Assembly: GCF_900215215.1 (NCBI RefSeq)
Contig: NZ_OBDR01000011.1
Span: forward strand, 1 to 63,642
DNA length: 63,642 nt
From: Methanohalophilus euhalobius
Lineage (GTDB): Archaea > Halobacteriota > Methanosarcinia > Methanosarcinales > Methanosarcinaceae
Direction of reading: 5' to 3'
The notes beneath the pieces were generated by a model. It searched no databases. It was given only the letters and a program-made list of their open reading frames with translations, and was not told the DNA's origin. Below are positions 35,104-44,868 of the stretch, piece after piece. How positions within the stretch are numbered: position 1 is the stretch's first letter; every line of letters begins with the position of its first letter. Position numbers and translations under genes: made by a program.

Positions 35104-35531
35104 GTATCATCTCTCCTTCCCATAGAAAATAATTGGATAATCGGGATAATTTTAACAATCTTCTCACAAGCATCTCCACATCCAAATGCATCCGTCTTCA
35201 CAGCGGCGCCTTCAAATTCCCTGATCTGCTTGAAAATCTCCCCATACTCCGCACCCACCAGCACATTCCAGCCGGCCTCCACGGTCTCCACCCACTCGGT
35301 ATTCTCCCGCAGGGTAATGCAGGGCAGACCCAGCATGCAGGCCTCCTTCTGCAACCCACCGGAGTCGGTCAGCACCTTCTTTGCATTACCCGTGAGTTTG
35401 AGCATGTCCAGATAGCCCACCGGTGTTGTGAGTACCAGATTTGCACTGGCTTTTTCCCACAGGCCGTACTGCTTCATGTATTTGGCCGTCCTGGGATGTA
35501 CCGGAAACACTATTTTTTCTCCGCAGTCCAC
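35100..35531 (-). pseudogene. wecB: UDP-N-acetylglucosamine 2-epimerase, C-terminal fragment
   Basis: 143 residues: FPVHPRTAKYM, then KKVLTDSGGLQKEACMLGLPCITLRENTEWVET, the UDP-binding C-terminal lobe. The usual 350-370 residue enzyme needs an N-terminal lobe that is absent; no further homology exists upstream. The protein could still fold but cannot be an epimerase. A complete homologue lies at 52220-53284. Confidence 0.8.
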
Positions 35532-35665
35532 AAAAGCATTATAATATACTAAGGATGCATATTTTAATTCAAACGTTTTATGTCCAATAACACCTCTTCC
35601 GAATACATCTTATACTATAAAAAAATATTATAAGCAGCATTCATCATTGTTGTGAGGCTCAAATA

Positions 35666-36625
35666 GTGGCGGAGAAACAGATACAAAAGATACTGATAAC
35701 AGGCGGTGCGGGGTTTATCGGCAGCCATCTGGTAGACAGTCTAGTCTCTGAAGGCTATGAAGTCACAGTGATTGACAATTTAAGTTCAGGGAACAAGGAA
35801 TACATAGAATCTCATCTCGACAAACCAAATTTCACATTTCTGGAAGCCGATCTGCTTGACGAACCTGCTATCAATGAAGCCTGCAACAATATTGATCTGG
35901 TCTATCACGTGGCAGCCAATCCCGATGTCCGGCTGGGTGCGGAAAATACAAAGGTACACTTCGACCAGAATATTCTTACTACCTATAATCTGCTGGAGGC
36001 TATGCGTAAGAATAATGTAGAGAATATTGTTTTCACCTCTACATCCACGGTGTACGGGGAGGCAAAAGTTATTCCCACGCCCGAAGATTATGGGCCACTT
36101 GTCCCAATTTCCCTTTACGGAGCATCCAAACTTGCAAGTGAGGCGCTGATCACATCATACTGCCATACGTTTGATATGAACTGCTGGCTATTTCGTTTTG
36201 CCAATATCATTGGAAGCCGTAGTAATCACGGTATAATCTTTGATTTTATCAGAAAACTAAAAGCCAATCCTGAAACACTGGAGATCCTTGGAGATGGCCA
36301 ACAATCCAAATCCTATCTCCATGTTACGCAATGTGTAGAAGCCATTCTTTTCGTGGTGAAAAATGCAAAAGGTGTAGATTCTGAAAACGTGAACATCTTC
36401 AATATTGGTTCAGAGGATACCATCAGTGCCACTGAGATAGGTGAGGCCGTGGTAAAAGAAATGGGCCTGGCAGATGTTACATTCAATTATACCGGAGGCT
36501 CCCGCGGCTGGAAAGGCGATGTACCGAAAATGTGCCTTGCTGTGGAGAAACTTAAAAATCTGGGCTGGAAGCCCGAAATAAATTCTGGGGAAAGTGTCAG
36601 GCAAACTGTGCGAGAATTACTTTGA
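35666..36625 (+). CDS. NAD-dependent nucleotide-sugar epimerase (GalE-like)
   Basis: 319 residues of an extended short-chain dehydrogenase. ILITGGAGFIGSHLVDSLV is the NAD loop, VIDNLSSG ends strand two, and FTSTSTVYGE with YGASK gives the Ser-Tyr-Lys catalytic set. It probably interconverts UDP-glucose and UDP-galactose or the N-acetyl forms for surface glycans. It starts with GTG; a TATA-like stretch (TATACTATAAAAAAATATT) lies 35-55 nt upstream. It heads a plus-strand series with manC and the flippase. Confidence 0.85.
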   Translation: MAEKQIQKILITGGAGFIGSHLVDSLVSEGYEVTVIDNLSSGNKEYIESHLDKPNFTFLEADLLDEPAINEACNNIDLVYHVAANPDVRLGAENTKVHFDQNILTTYNLLEAMRKNNVENIVFTSTSTVYGEAKVIPTPEDYGPLVPISLYGASKLASEALITSYCHTFDMNCWLFRFANIIGSRSNHGIIFDFIRKLKANPETLEILGDGQQSKSYLHVTQCVEAILFVVKNAKGVDSENVNIFNIGSEDTISATEIGEAVVKEMGLADVTFNYTGGSRGWKGDVPKMCLAVEKLKNLGWKPEINSGESVRQTVRELL

Positions 36626-36749
36626 ATGCTTAGTTCCGATACATAATTCCAATATTTATGTGTATAACATTTGCAAATGATTCTTATTATATAACAAAAT
36701 ATAGGGAACTATTTCCCTAATTCCCACTCAATAATTTTGGTGAAACAAC

Positions 36750-38123
36750 ATGAAGTCCATCATTCTTGCAGGAGGTTCCGGCACCCGTCTCTGGCCGCTC
36801 AGCAGAGAGCATTATCCGAAACAGTTCTTAAAAATTGGAGAATATTCCCTCTTCCAGCAGACTTTCCTGCGCTGCAGTGAGGTATCTGATGTATCGGAAA
36901 TATTCGTGGTTACCAATGAGGACCAGAAATTCTACGTTATAGGCCAGATACAGGAATTGGGTTATGATTATCCTAAAGAGAATGTGTTGATTGAACCTGA
37001 AGGCAAAAATACCCTGCCTGCGATCTGTTTCGGGATGAAAGAAATCCGGGAGAGGTTCGGGGAATCCAATGCAGGCATTTTCTCTTCTGATCATGTGCTG
37101 GATTCCCGGGCCATGCAAACCATTTCAGAGGCAAAATCCCTGGCATCCCGGGGGGGTTATCTTTTAACTTTTGGCATCAAACCGACCTCTCCAAATACAG
37201 GTTATGGCTACATTAAGCCTGCTGAGAATCTGGGTATCGGACAAAAAGTCTCCGAATTCAGGGAAAAACCTGATGAAGAAACCGCTCGCCGGTATATTGA
37301 GGAAGGCTGTCTCTGGAACAGTGGCATGTTCCTTTTCAATACAGAAACTTTTTTCAGTGAACTGGCACAGTGTGCGCCTGAAATTTATGAGTCATTTGAA
37401 CATAATGAAGATATAAACCAGGTTTATGCAGAGGTGCCTTCCATATCCGTGGACTACGGTGTCATGGAAAAATCGCAGAAAGTGGCCGTAGTTCCCCTGC
37501 AATACAAGTGGAGTGACCTGGGCAACTTTGCTGCTCTCTATGATGAACTGGATAAGGATTCGGACGACAACGTGGTATATGACTGTGAACTCCTGCCCCT
37601 TGATTCCCAACAGAATCTGGTGCATTCCAGAAACGGGAAACTCATCTCCCTGATCGATGTGAATGACATGATTGTCGTGGATACTCCGGATGCCCTGCTC
37701 ATAAGTCCTAAAGAGAGCAGCCAGAAGGTCAAGCAGATTGTAAACCAGCTCAAGGAAAAGAATGACTCCCGTGCCAAAATCGGCCAGACGGTGTATCGAC
37801 CCTGGGGCTCCTATACAGTCCTTGAAGCATCCAACAATCACGTGATTAAGAAAATAGTGGTCATGCCGGAGCAAAAACTCAGTCTCCAGTTGCATTATCA
37901 CAGAAGTGAGCACTGGGTGGTTGTGACAGGCATGGCTGAAGTACATGTCAATGGCGACGATTATTTTGTCAGGCCCGGGGAAAGTACCTTTATCCGTGCA
38001 GGTGAGCGGCACAGGCTGGGTAATCCTAGCAAGATTCCCCTGGGGATCATTGAAGTGCAGCTGGGAGAATATGTGGCAGAGGATGATATTGTCAGGTTCG
38101 ATGATGTGTATGGTCGTAGTTGA
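36750..38123 (+). CDS. manC: Mannose-1-phosphate guanylyltransferase / mannose-6-phosphate isomerase
   Basis: This 457-residue bifunctional enzyme makes GDP-mannose. The N-terminal pyrophosphorylase signature is LAGGSGTRLWPLSREHYPKQF (residues about 5-25), with FREKPDEETA near 170. The C-terminal type II isomerase domain has RPWGSY near 350, then LQLHYHRSEHWVV (metal-binding His) and PGESTFIRAGERHRLGN. Length is normal. GGTGA precedes the ATG. It supplies GDP-mannose for the glycosyltransferases beyond the IS. Confidence 0.93.
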   Translation: MKSIILAGGSGTRLWPLSREHYPKQFLKIGEYSLFQQTFLRCSEVSDVSEIFVVTNEDQKFYVIGQIQELGYDYPKENVLIEPEGKNTLPAICFGMKEIRERFGESNAGIFSSDHVLDSRAMQTISEAKSLASRGGYLLTFGIKPTSPNTGYGYIKPAENLGIGQKVSEFREKPDEETARRYIEEGCLWNSGMFLFNTETFFSELAQCAPEIYESFEHNEDINQVYAEVPSISVDYGVMEKSQKVAVVPLQYKWSDLGNFAALYDELDKDSDDNVVYDCELLPLDSQQNLVHSRNGKLISLIDVNDMIVVDTPDALLISPKESSQKVKQIVNQLKEKNDSRAKIGQTVYRPWGSYTVLEASNNHVIKKIVVMPEQKLSLQLHYHRSEHWVVVTGMAEVHVNGDDYFVRPGESTFIRAGERHRLGNPSKIPLGIIEVQLGEYVAEDDIVRFDDVYGRS

Positions 38124-38194
38124 AATGTTGGAAAAATGTTGGCATGGCATAATTTCTTTGAAGTAGATACCTAATAGGAAATTATTGTGATTCT

Positions 38195-39697
38195 ATGTCT
38201 GATTTAATAAATAAGTCACTCAATAAAATAACAAAAAGCTCTAGTATTGTATTGGTTGGTACGTTTTTTAGTTTATTTTTGGGATTTTTGGGCAAAATTA
38301 TTTTTGCAAGATACACAGCTCAATATGAATATGGAATTTTTACTTTAGGAGTTACAGTTGTATTAATTCTAACCACTATATCTACTCTAGGTTTGCAAGA
38401 AGGATCTGTAAAATATATTGCCCACTTTAGAGGTAAGAATGATCCCGAAAACATTAAAGCTACAATATTTTCATCTATAATAATTAGTTTGACTACAAGT
38501 ATTTTTATCACTGTAATATTTTTTATGGCATCAAATTTTATAGCAACAGATATATTTAATGCATCAGACGCGTCTCTGATATTAAAAATCTTATCAGTGT
38601 CAATTCCTTTTTCTGTTTTAATAAGTATTATTATAGCAATATATAGAAGTTTTAATATAACAAAAACAAAAGTTTTTTTTAGTGATTTTTTGAGGCCAAT
38701 TGTGTATCTTCTTTTTTTGACTGTAATTATTTTGTTGGGCAGATCTTATGTTGCGATGGTTTGTGCTTATGTCATATCCATTGTAATCACTGGTTTAACA
38801 TTAACGATATATTTTCTTAAAAAACCACCTTTTATGATTAAATGGAATGAAATAAGTGCTAATAACATAACAAAAGACCTGGTCTCATATTCAATTCCTC
38901 TTTTTGTGGCTGGTATATTATTAACGATAATGTCATGGACTGATACGCTAATGCTTGGTTACTTCAAAAACCCAGATATTGTTGGTGCTTATAATGCAGC
39001 ATATCCTATATCCAGCCTTCTTTCTATTATTATAAGTTCTTTAAGTTTTCTCTATGTACCAATTATATCTCAATTATATAGTAAAAACCAAGTTAAAGAA
39101 CTTGGGATAATTAACGCAACTTTGACTAAATGGGGGTTCATGTTAACTCTTCCATTTTTCTTTATAGTCTTCATTTTCCCTGATTTTGTATTAAATTTAC
39201 TTTTTGGTCCACAGTATACTGAAGCTAGCACAACTTTACAAATATTGTCTATAGGTTTTATTTCTAATTCATATTTTGGTTTTAATTATTATACTTTGTT
39301 ATCTACCGGTAAATCCAATTTTTTAATGAAATGTTCTTTTATTAGTGCTATTTTAAATATAATTTTAAATTTAATTTTGATTCCTATGCTGAGCATGAAC
39401 GGTGCCGCTATAGCATCAGCATCATCTTTTATATTGATAGAGATATACATGACGATAAGTTTGTATAAATTTTTGAAAATACATCCATATTCAAGAAATT
39501 ATTTAAAAATTACCATGATATCTATTTTGCTTGTTCTTGGTTTTTATTTAAGTAAGTTTTTGTTTTCATCAAGTTTTTTTGTACTGATTATGTTTGTTAG
39601 TATGTTTATGCTTTTTTATGTATTTTTAATCTTGTTTTCACAATCTCTTGATAATAATGATATATTAATGCTGCAATCTATAAAAAATAAAATATAG
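38195..39697 (+). CDS. Wzx-like oligosaccharide flippase
   Basis: 500 residues with about 14 membrane segments in MATE/MOP order. The start (LNKITKSSSIVLVGTFFSLFLGFLGKIIFARY) is typical of RfbX/Wzx polysaccharide exporters, which flip lipid-linked sugars across the membrane. AT-rich codon use differs from the preceding manC and matches the glycosyltransferases further on. This suggests that the genes were acquired together and later separated by the IS. Confidence 0.85.
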   Translation: MSDLINKSLNKITKSSSIVLVGTFFSLFLGFLGKIIFARYTAQYEYGIFTLGVTVVLILTTISTLGLQEGSVKYIAHFRGKNDPENIKATIFSSIIISLTTSIFITVIFFMASNFIATDIFNASDASLILKILSVSIPFSVLISIIIAIYRSFNITKTKVFFSDFLRPIVYLLFLTVIILLGRSYVAMVCAYVISIVITGLTLTIYFLKKPPFMIKWNEISANNITKDLVSYSIPLFVAGILLTIMSWTDTLMLGYFKNPDIVGAYNAAYPISSLLSIIISSLSFLYVPIISQLYSKNQVKELGIINATLTKWGFMLTLPFFFIVFIFPDFVLNLLFGPQYTEASTTLQILSIGFISNSYFGFNYYTLLSTGKSNFLMKCSFISAILNIILNLILIPMLSMNGAAIASASSFILIEIYMTISLYKFLKIHPYSRNYLKITMISILLVLGFYLSKFLFSSSFFVLIMFVSMFMLFYVFLILFSQSLDNNDILMLQSIKNKI

Positions 39698-39818
39698 CAT
39701 CTCCATTCTTCATATAAATAATTTTGTGAGGTGGATATATAGATACATAGGATATTAATCCCGACTTTGACAGTCAAAAGTAATAATAGTGTTCTTAGCC
39801 TTGTTGTATTCGGTAAAA

Positions 39819-41294
39819 ATGCAACAAAAACTAAGAACATATGAGATTATTCCTAACAAGAATATATGCTTTCCTATCGGAACTGTCCTTGCCGTAAACC
39901 AACTTTACGAAATCCTCGATCTGCCTTTTAGTTTTTGGTAAACACAAGAAGAATGGTATTGACATCAACAACCTGCTCAAAGCCCTTGTAAGTTACAAAC
40001 TGACGGATAATTTCAGCATAAGTAAAGCTCATGAATGGATCAATCGTGAGGAAGTCCTTGACACTTTTACTCTTCCTGAATTCAGTGAACGAACTCTGTA
40101 CAGGGTTCTTGAAACCATGGGAAATAATCGTGAAACGATTATTTCCGATATCCAGGACAGACTGTTTGCAAGATACGATTTTGAACATACCAATATCAAC
40201 ATGGATTGGACCAGTATCGTATTACATGGTGATAAATCACCACTGGGTAATCGTGTTAAATCAAAGATTTAACAGGAGTTGCAGATTTCTAATCTGCAAC
40301 AATACGGATACATTCGTGACCACAGGCCAGATAAGAAGCAGGTCACACTGGGTATAAGTGAACTTGCTAAACCAATCAATGTTCCTGTGGGCATTACAGT
40401 TGAAAAAGGAAACCTGAATGATCAGAAACATTTCAAGAAAACGTATCAGCAAGTTAACAGAAGACTGAACAGAGGTTCTCTTGTAGTTTTTGATAAAGGA
40501 GCTCATAGTGTAGACAACACTTCCTTGATAAGAGAAGATGAGATGCATTATCTGACTGCAAGGAAACTGAACAAAAGTGATGATAAGAAAATAGCTACGT
40601 TCTGGGAATCTTTTCCTAAACTGATCAATGCAAAGGATGGAATATACGGGCTCAAGATAGTGAAACCAAGTAGTGTCAACTACTTCTATTTTTCAAAGAA
40701 ATTGCAGAAGGAACAACTTGATTCCAGAGCAAGGAAGGTCATGAGACAGATACAACAGGCAAAGGATATACAGAAATCCATTGATAAGAACAAGAAACTG
40801 CCCAAGAGATTCAGGATCAATAATGCACTTGTTGATGTGACTTATTCCTTGCAGACAAAACTGATGGAGATGGATGAAAAGGAGTGTATCAAACTGCTGG
40901 AAGAGAAGGTGATTACAGGCAGAGAAGGATTTTTCTGTTTGAAATCAAGCAGGGATTTGACACTAAAACAGGCTCTTTCTACATACAGAAAAAAGGATTC
41001 GGTTGAAAAATCATTAATTCTCTTAAGAATGAGATCGAGATCAAACCATTGCGGGTGTGGACGGATGCTAGTATTTATGGGGCGGTGATTATTGGTTTCA
41101 TTGCACAATTGTTCATATCACTGATGCGATATGAGTTCGATGAACTCAAGTCTAAGTCTACAAAATTCATGAAAAATAGCCTATTGAATTTGACAGTTAC
41201 CGTGGATTACATGAAAAATAAGGTAAAAAGGTATATTTACGCTAACTTTGATGCCATAAATACACTGATTTTAAGACAAAAAGGGATGAAATAG
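39819..41294 (+). pseudogene. IS1634-type transposase, disrupted three times
   Basis: Joined frames give MQQKLRTYEIIPNKNICFPIG, LVSYKLTDNFSISKAHEW, NMDWTSIVLHGDKSPLG, YGYIRDHRPDKKQVTLGI, FDKGAHSVDN and a C-terminus ending LRQKGMK. DWTSI holds the first catalytic Asp and FDKGAHS the second. Damage: an extra base near 39930, a 46-bp double hairpin at 40255-40300 bringing a TAA, and a missing base near 41012. All three make active enzyme impossible. Confidence 0.85.
40255..40300 (+). repeat. 46-bp double-hairpin element, copy 2
   Basis: 8-3-8 hairpin (GTTAAATC, AAA, GATTTAAC), linker AGGA, 10-3-10 hairpin (GTTGCAGATT, TCT, AATCTGCAAC). It interrupts the IS1634-type transposase between SPLG and YGYIRD. 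CTGGGT and three more bases (AAT) precede it, as CTGGGTCAT precedes copy 1. The frame is the same on both sides, so the total insertion is a multiple of three (about 51 bp). Confidence 0.88.
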
Positions 41295-41509
41295 TAGAAA
41301 TTGACGTGAATTATTTGATACTGTCAAATGGGTTCTCCTGACAAAAAAGCGAAATTTTTAGGTTGGAGGAGGAGACGGTTTCTTCAGCAAGGAGTGGATA
41401 CTGTCAAACTTGGGTTAATAATTGTATTTTTTATATGTTTATGCGTAATAGATTGACAAAAAAATTCTCTAATTTATGTGTAAAATATGCCACTTAAGGA
41501 TGTCGATTG

Positions 41510-43639
41510 TCATTTATGTACTTCTGAATTGCCATTTGCATAAATCTTATTTTGATTATTAATTACGGCTTCTGAACTAATGTATTCCAACATACTACTT
41601 GAACCTTCTTTCTTTAAAATCGTGATTTTATTTTCTACGGTATTTAAAGATCCAAAATATATGTAAGATTCATCGGGAATTTCACTTATATCCATTTGGA
41701 TATTTTCACATGATTTCCAATCAAAACTATCCAACAGTAGAGTTCTGTATAAATCGGCATATATTACATTATTATTTTTTACTTCATATAACCATTTAGC
41801 ACCTGAAAATTCTTGCTCATTGAAGTGCGGCCCATCTAGAGAGCTATTTAGTGAAAAAGATCCAGGGTTATCTTTTGCAACTTCAAAAACAAGTCCGCTG
41901 TTAAATAATAAAAATATAGCAAGAAAAATGGATATAGCTGGTAGTACATTTCGATTGTATTGTATATTCCATGATTGATGAAAAATATTTCTAGGAATAT
42001 TGTAAATAATGATAGCACCAACAATACAATACGGAGATAAGATAATAAGTGCGATATGGTAAAGTCTTATAGTATTTAATGAGCTTGAAAAAAATGGGAC
42101 TGCTATAGCCGCAAATAATATCATAAGGTTAACTAAAGAGAAGAAAATATATTCTTTTTTAAATTTTATTTTTATAAGTTTAAACCATGATGCAAATATG
42201 CCGACTACAATGGAGAGTTGAGCTGATAAATGAAGATATTTATTTATTTCATGTAGTGGAGATACGGTTTTCATAATTACATAGTTCATTCCTTGTGATG
42301 TTTCTGGTTTCAAAAAATCGGTAATAAATGAACTTAAAATTTGTTTTCCTAATAACACAACAACATTGAATGCAGAAGATTTTGTGACATACATGTACCA
42401 TGATATAGCAAATACAACATATAGTAAAATAAAAGTTAGTGATATATTTTTAATTGTATTTTTATTTTTGTATTGCACAAGATATAATAAAACCCACACT
42501 ATCACGAGTGATATCATGAATATATAAGATAAACCATAATGAGAAATGATAAGTGAAAAAGAAAAAATTATGAACAAAATTGATTTTTTTATTTGATACA
42601 TATTTTTGTCAATTATTAATAGTACTATTAAAACAAAAAATATTTCTGCTATTTGCTGTCTTGCCAATTCAATAAGTGCTAAATAAAAGGCAAAGAATGA
42701 CATGAAAAAAAATATGGATAGAAAAGCGATTTTATTGCTAGTTTGTTTTTGAAATATTCTATATAAAGTAAGAGGAACAAAAGAAAATAGAAACGGATAA
42801 ACTATTTTGAATACCCATTTTAGACTTATATCGCACACATTTGAATAAATTGGTGCAAGCAGTACTATGGAAAGCATACCATTGACTGTAGAATAAATTG
42901 TTGGATCCCATGACATGCTTTTTATTACATTATTAGCTAAATAATATTCTAACTGGATGTCCCATCCCGATATATACATTGAAATCAACGAAGTATGGTA
43001 TAAAAGAGAGATAGATATCACAAAAACAGTTAATGGGTATAGTCTATTTGGAATAAACTGATTGAATCCTATTAATACCACGATCACTGAAACTAAAAAA
43101 ATTAACAATATTAAAATAATATTATTATTGTAATAATTCATCAAATATGTTCCAAATATGGACAAAAAAGGGACTAAAGTTAAAAACAATACGGGTACTA
43201 CAGGCACATCCTTTGATTCTATTAGAGGTGATTCAGAATGGTCTTTATCTCTCAGATAAATCGTTGCACATAATATCAATACTATTCCGCTTATAGTAAT
43301 TATCAAAGGCATCAATGAAATTGGTTCGGAAATTCCTATTAGAGGATAGAATGTATTCATAAACAATCCCGTAAATAACAGAATTGCAATACTCAATCCA
43401 ATAGTGTATGAAAACATTTCAACAATGTCAATTTTGTGTAATTTGAAAATTCTCATACCGACAATGCCAGGTATAAATGCTAGATAGATGAAACCTATGA
43501 TTTGCCTTAAGATTGGAAACTTTAAACCAATTTCATCTAATGCTATGGAACCCAATAAAGCAAGTTGAATTGCTAAAATTACCCCACAAAATTTCTGAAC
43601 CCCCCAGTTATTTATCTGAAAAAAATTTTTAATTTTCAT
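41510..43639 (-). CDS. DUF2206 family polytopic membrane protein
   Basis: 709 residues with about 14-16 membrane segments and a soluble C-terminal domain of about 110 residues. The layout of first-loop acids and a long hydrophobic region recalls GT-C glycosyltransferases such as AglB/PMT relatives, and DUF2206 proteins occur in archaeal surface-glycan loci. A transferase or polymerase role is inferred. It is the last gene of the glycosyltransferase operon, 1 bp after the preceding stop. Confidence 0.7.
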   Translation of the reverse strand: MKIKNFFQINNWGVQKFCGVILAIQLALLGSIALDEIGLKFPILRQIIGFIYLAFIPGIVGMRIFKLHKIDIVEMFSYTIGLSIAILLFTGLFMNTFYPLIGISEPISLMPLIITISGIVLILCATIYLRDKDHSESPLIESKDVPVVPVLFLTLVPFLSIFGTYLMNYYNNNIILILLIFLVSVIVVLIGFNQFIPNRLYPLTVFVISISLLYHTSLISMYISGWDIQLEYYLANNVIKSMSWDPTIYSTVNGMLSIVLLAPIYSNVCDISLKWVFKIVYPFLFSFVPLTLYRIFQKQTSNKIAFLSIFFFMSFFAFYLALIELARQQIAEIFFVLIVLLIIDKNMYQIKKSILFIIFSFSLIISHYGLSYIFMISLVIVWVLLYLVQYKNKNTIKNISLTFILLYVVFAISWYMYVTKSSAFNVVVLLGKQILSSFITDFLKPETSQGMNYVIMKTVSPLHEINKYLHLSAQLSIVVGIFASWFKLIKIKFKKEYIFFSLVNLMILFAAIAVPFFSSSLNTIRLYHIALIILSPYCIVGAIIIYNIPRNIFHQSWNIQYNRNVLPAISIFLAIFLLFNSGLVFEVAKDNPGSFSLNSSLDGPHFNEQEFSGAKWLYEVKNNNVIYADLYRTLLLDSFDWKSCENIQMDISEIPDESYIYFGSLNTVENKITILKKEGSSSMLEYISSEAVINNQNKIYANGNSEVHK

Positions 43640-43640
43640 C

Positions 43641-44852
43641 TTAATGCACTATCCTTTCATATTGTGCATTTATTTCATCTGCCACTATTTCCCATGAATA
43701 TCTGCTTTCAACAAGTTTTCTACCATTATTTGCTATATTTTTTCTTAATCTTTCATCTGCAAGAAGTTCTATAATATTTGTAGCGAATTTATCTGGTTCA
43801 TCTGCAATAACTATGTTTTCATTAGGGATAATTTCTATTCCCATTGCACCAATAGATGTTGTGACAACTGGTTTTCGCATTGCCATTGCTTCTAATACTT
43901 TGTTTTTGATACCTGTTCCTTCTTTCATAGGAACTATTACAATCGTTGATTTTGCTAGATATTTTCTTATATCGTCAACATATCCTGTCACAATTATATT
44001 ATTAGAAGATAGTTGTAAGATTTCTTTAGAAGGATTTGCACCTACAATATACAATTTAACATTAGGATTTATTTTTAGTATCCGCGGATAAACATTGTTG
44101 TAAAAATAATGCATTGAATTTATGTTTTTTGAAGTATTCATAACTCCTATAAATATCAAAGAAGGAAAATCTTCTTGAATATCAAGAGGTTTAAAATATG
44201 AAAGATCAACTCCATTTGGGACAACTTCAACATTTGAAATTTGAAATTGAGGTTGCAATATTCTCTTATCTTTTTGGGTAACTACATTACAATAATTAAA
44301 TTTTTGTTGGTATTGCCTTTCACGATTTTTGGCTTTAATATATTGCATCCAATGCATCATCTTTTTCAATCTGTTATTTTCATTCAAAAATAATTCATAA
44401 GTATTTTCAGATATGGCGTCTAATGGTTCTACAATTTTTGGTAATTTATTATTATATACATAATGAGCCATTCCGCCATCTGTATATATAGCATCAAAAT
44501 TCTCAGTTTTTAACAGTTTATTTATTTCATCTTGAATTTTAGCTGAGTAATAGTAATTCAAAAAACTAATATTGCCGGATAAAATATTCTGTAAACATAG
44601 TGTATTTTTTATTGTATGCATTATTGTGCTAATAAAACCATTTCTATTTTTGATTTCAACTGGTGGAATTACATGGCAATATTTCTTTAACGTATGTTCA
44701 CATTCTCGAGTCTGGGATCCTTTTTTTTTAAAACACAATAATGTGATTTTATAATTATATTTTTTAGATAAGAATTTTATTAAATTAAATGGCCTGAGAG
44801 TATCCCCTCTATAAGGACTTGGAACATTGTGGCAAAGCATTAATATTTTCAT
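43641..44852 (-). CDS. Glycosyltransferase family 4
   Basis: About 403 residues with GT-B fold. N-terminal KILMLCHNVPSPYRGDTLRP, a VVPNGVDLSYF linker and C-terminal EGTGIKNKVLEAMAMRKPVVTT, which binds the donor nucleotide sugar. The N-terminal motif is that of the PEP-CTERM/Stp1-type sub-group. I choose ATG at 44852, since the upstream ATG at 44888 overlaps the preceding gene and encodes unmatched residues. It is cytoplasmic, membrane associated. Confidence 0.82.
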   Translation of the reverse strand: MKILMLCHNVPSPYRGDTLRPFNLIKFLSKKYNYKITLLCFKKKGSQTRECEHTLKKYCHVIPPVEIKNRNGFISTIMHTIKNTLCLQNILSGNISFLNYYYSAKIQDEINKLLKTENFDAIYTDGGMAHYVYNNKLPKIVEPLDAISENTYELFLNENNRLKKMMHWMQYIKAKNRERQYQQKFNYCNVVTQKDKRILQPQFQISNVEVVPNGVDLSYFKPLDIQEDFPSLIFIGVMNTSKNINSMHYFYNNVYPRILKINPNVKLYIVGANPSKEILQLSSNNIIVTGYVDDIRKYLAKSTIVIVPMKEGTGIKNKVLEAMAMRKPVVTTSIGAMGIEIIPNENIVIADEPDKFATNIIELLADERLRKNIANNGRKLVESRYSWEIVADEINAQYERIVH

Positions 44853-44868
44853 AATATCACCGTTAATA

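Larger units (their letters stand above)
39766..41328 (+). mobile_element. IS1634-type insertion sequence, inactive
   Basis: The left end TTTGACAGTCAAAAGTAAT and the complement of the right end (TTTGACAGTATCAAATAAT) match as imperfect inverted repeats. They enclose a single transposase pseudogene. A second right-end-like sequence, ATACTGTCAAACTTGGG, lies 85 bp beyond (41398-41414); on the opposite strand it starts CCCAAGTTTGACAGT, even closer to the left flank CCCGACTTTGACAGT. The true right boundary is therefore uncertain. Confidence 0.7.

Noticed and set aside
37392-38150. 252-codon frame opposite manC
   Set aside because: Antisense to the conserved isomerase domain; His-rich composition is an artefact of that.
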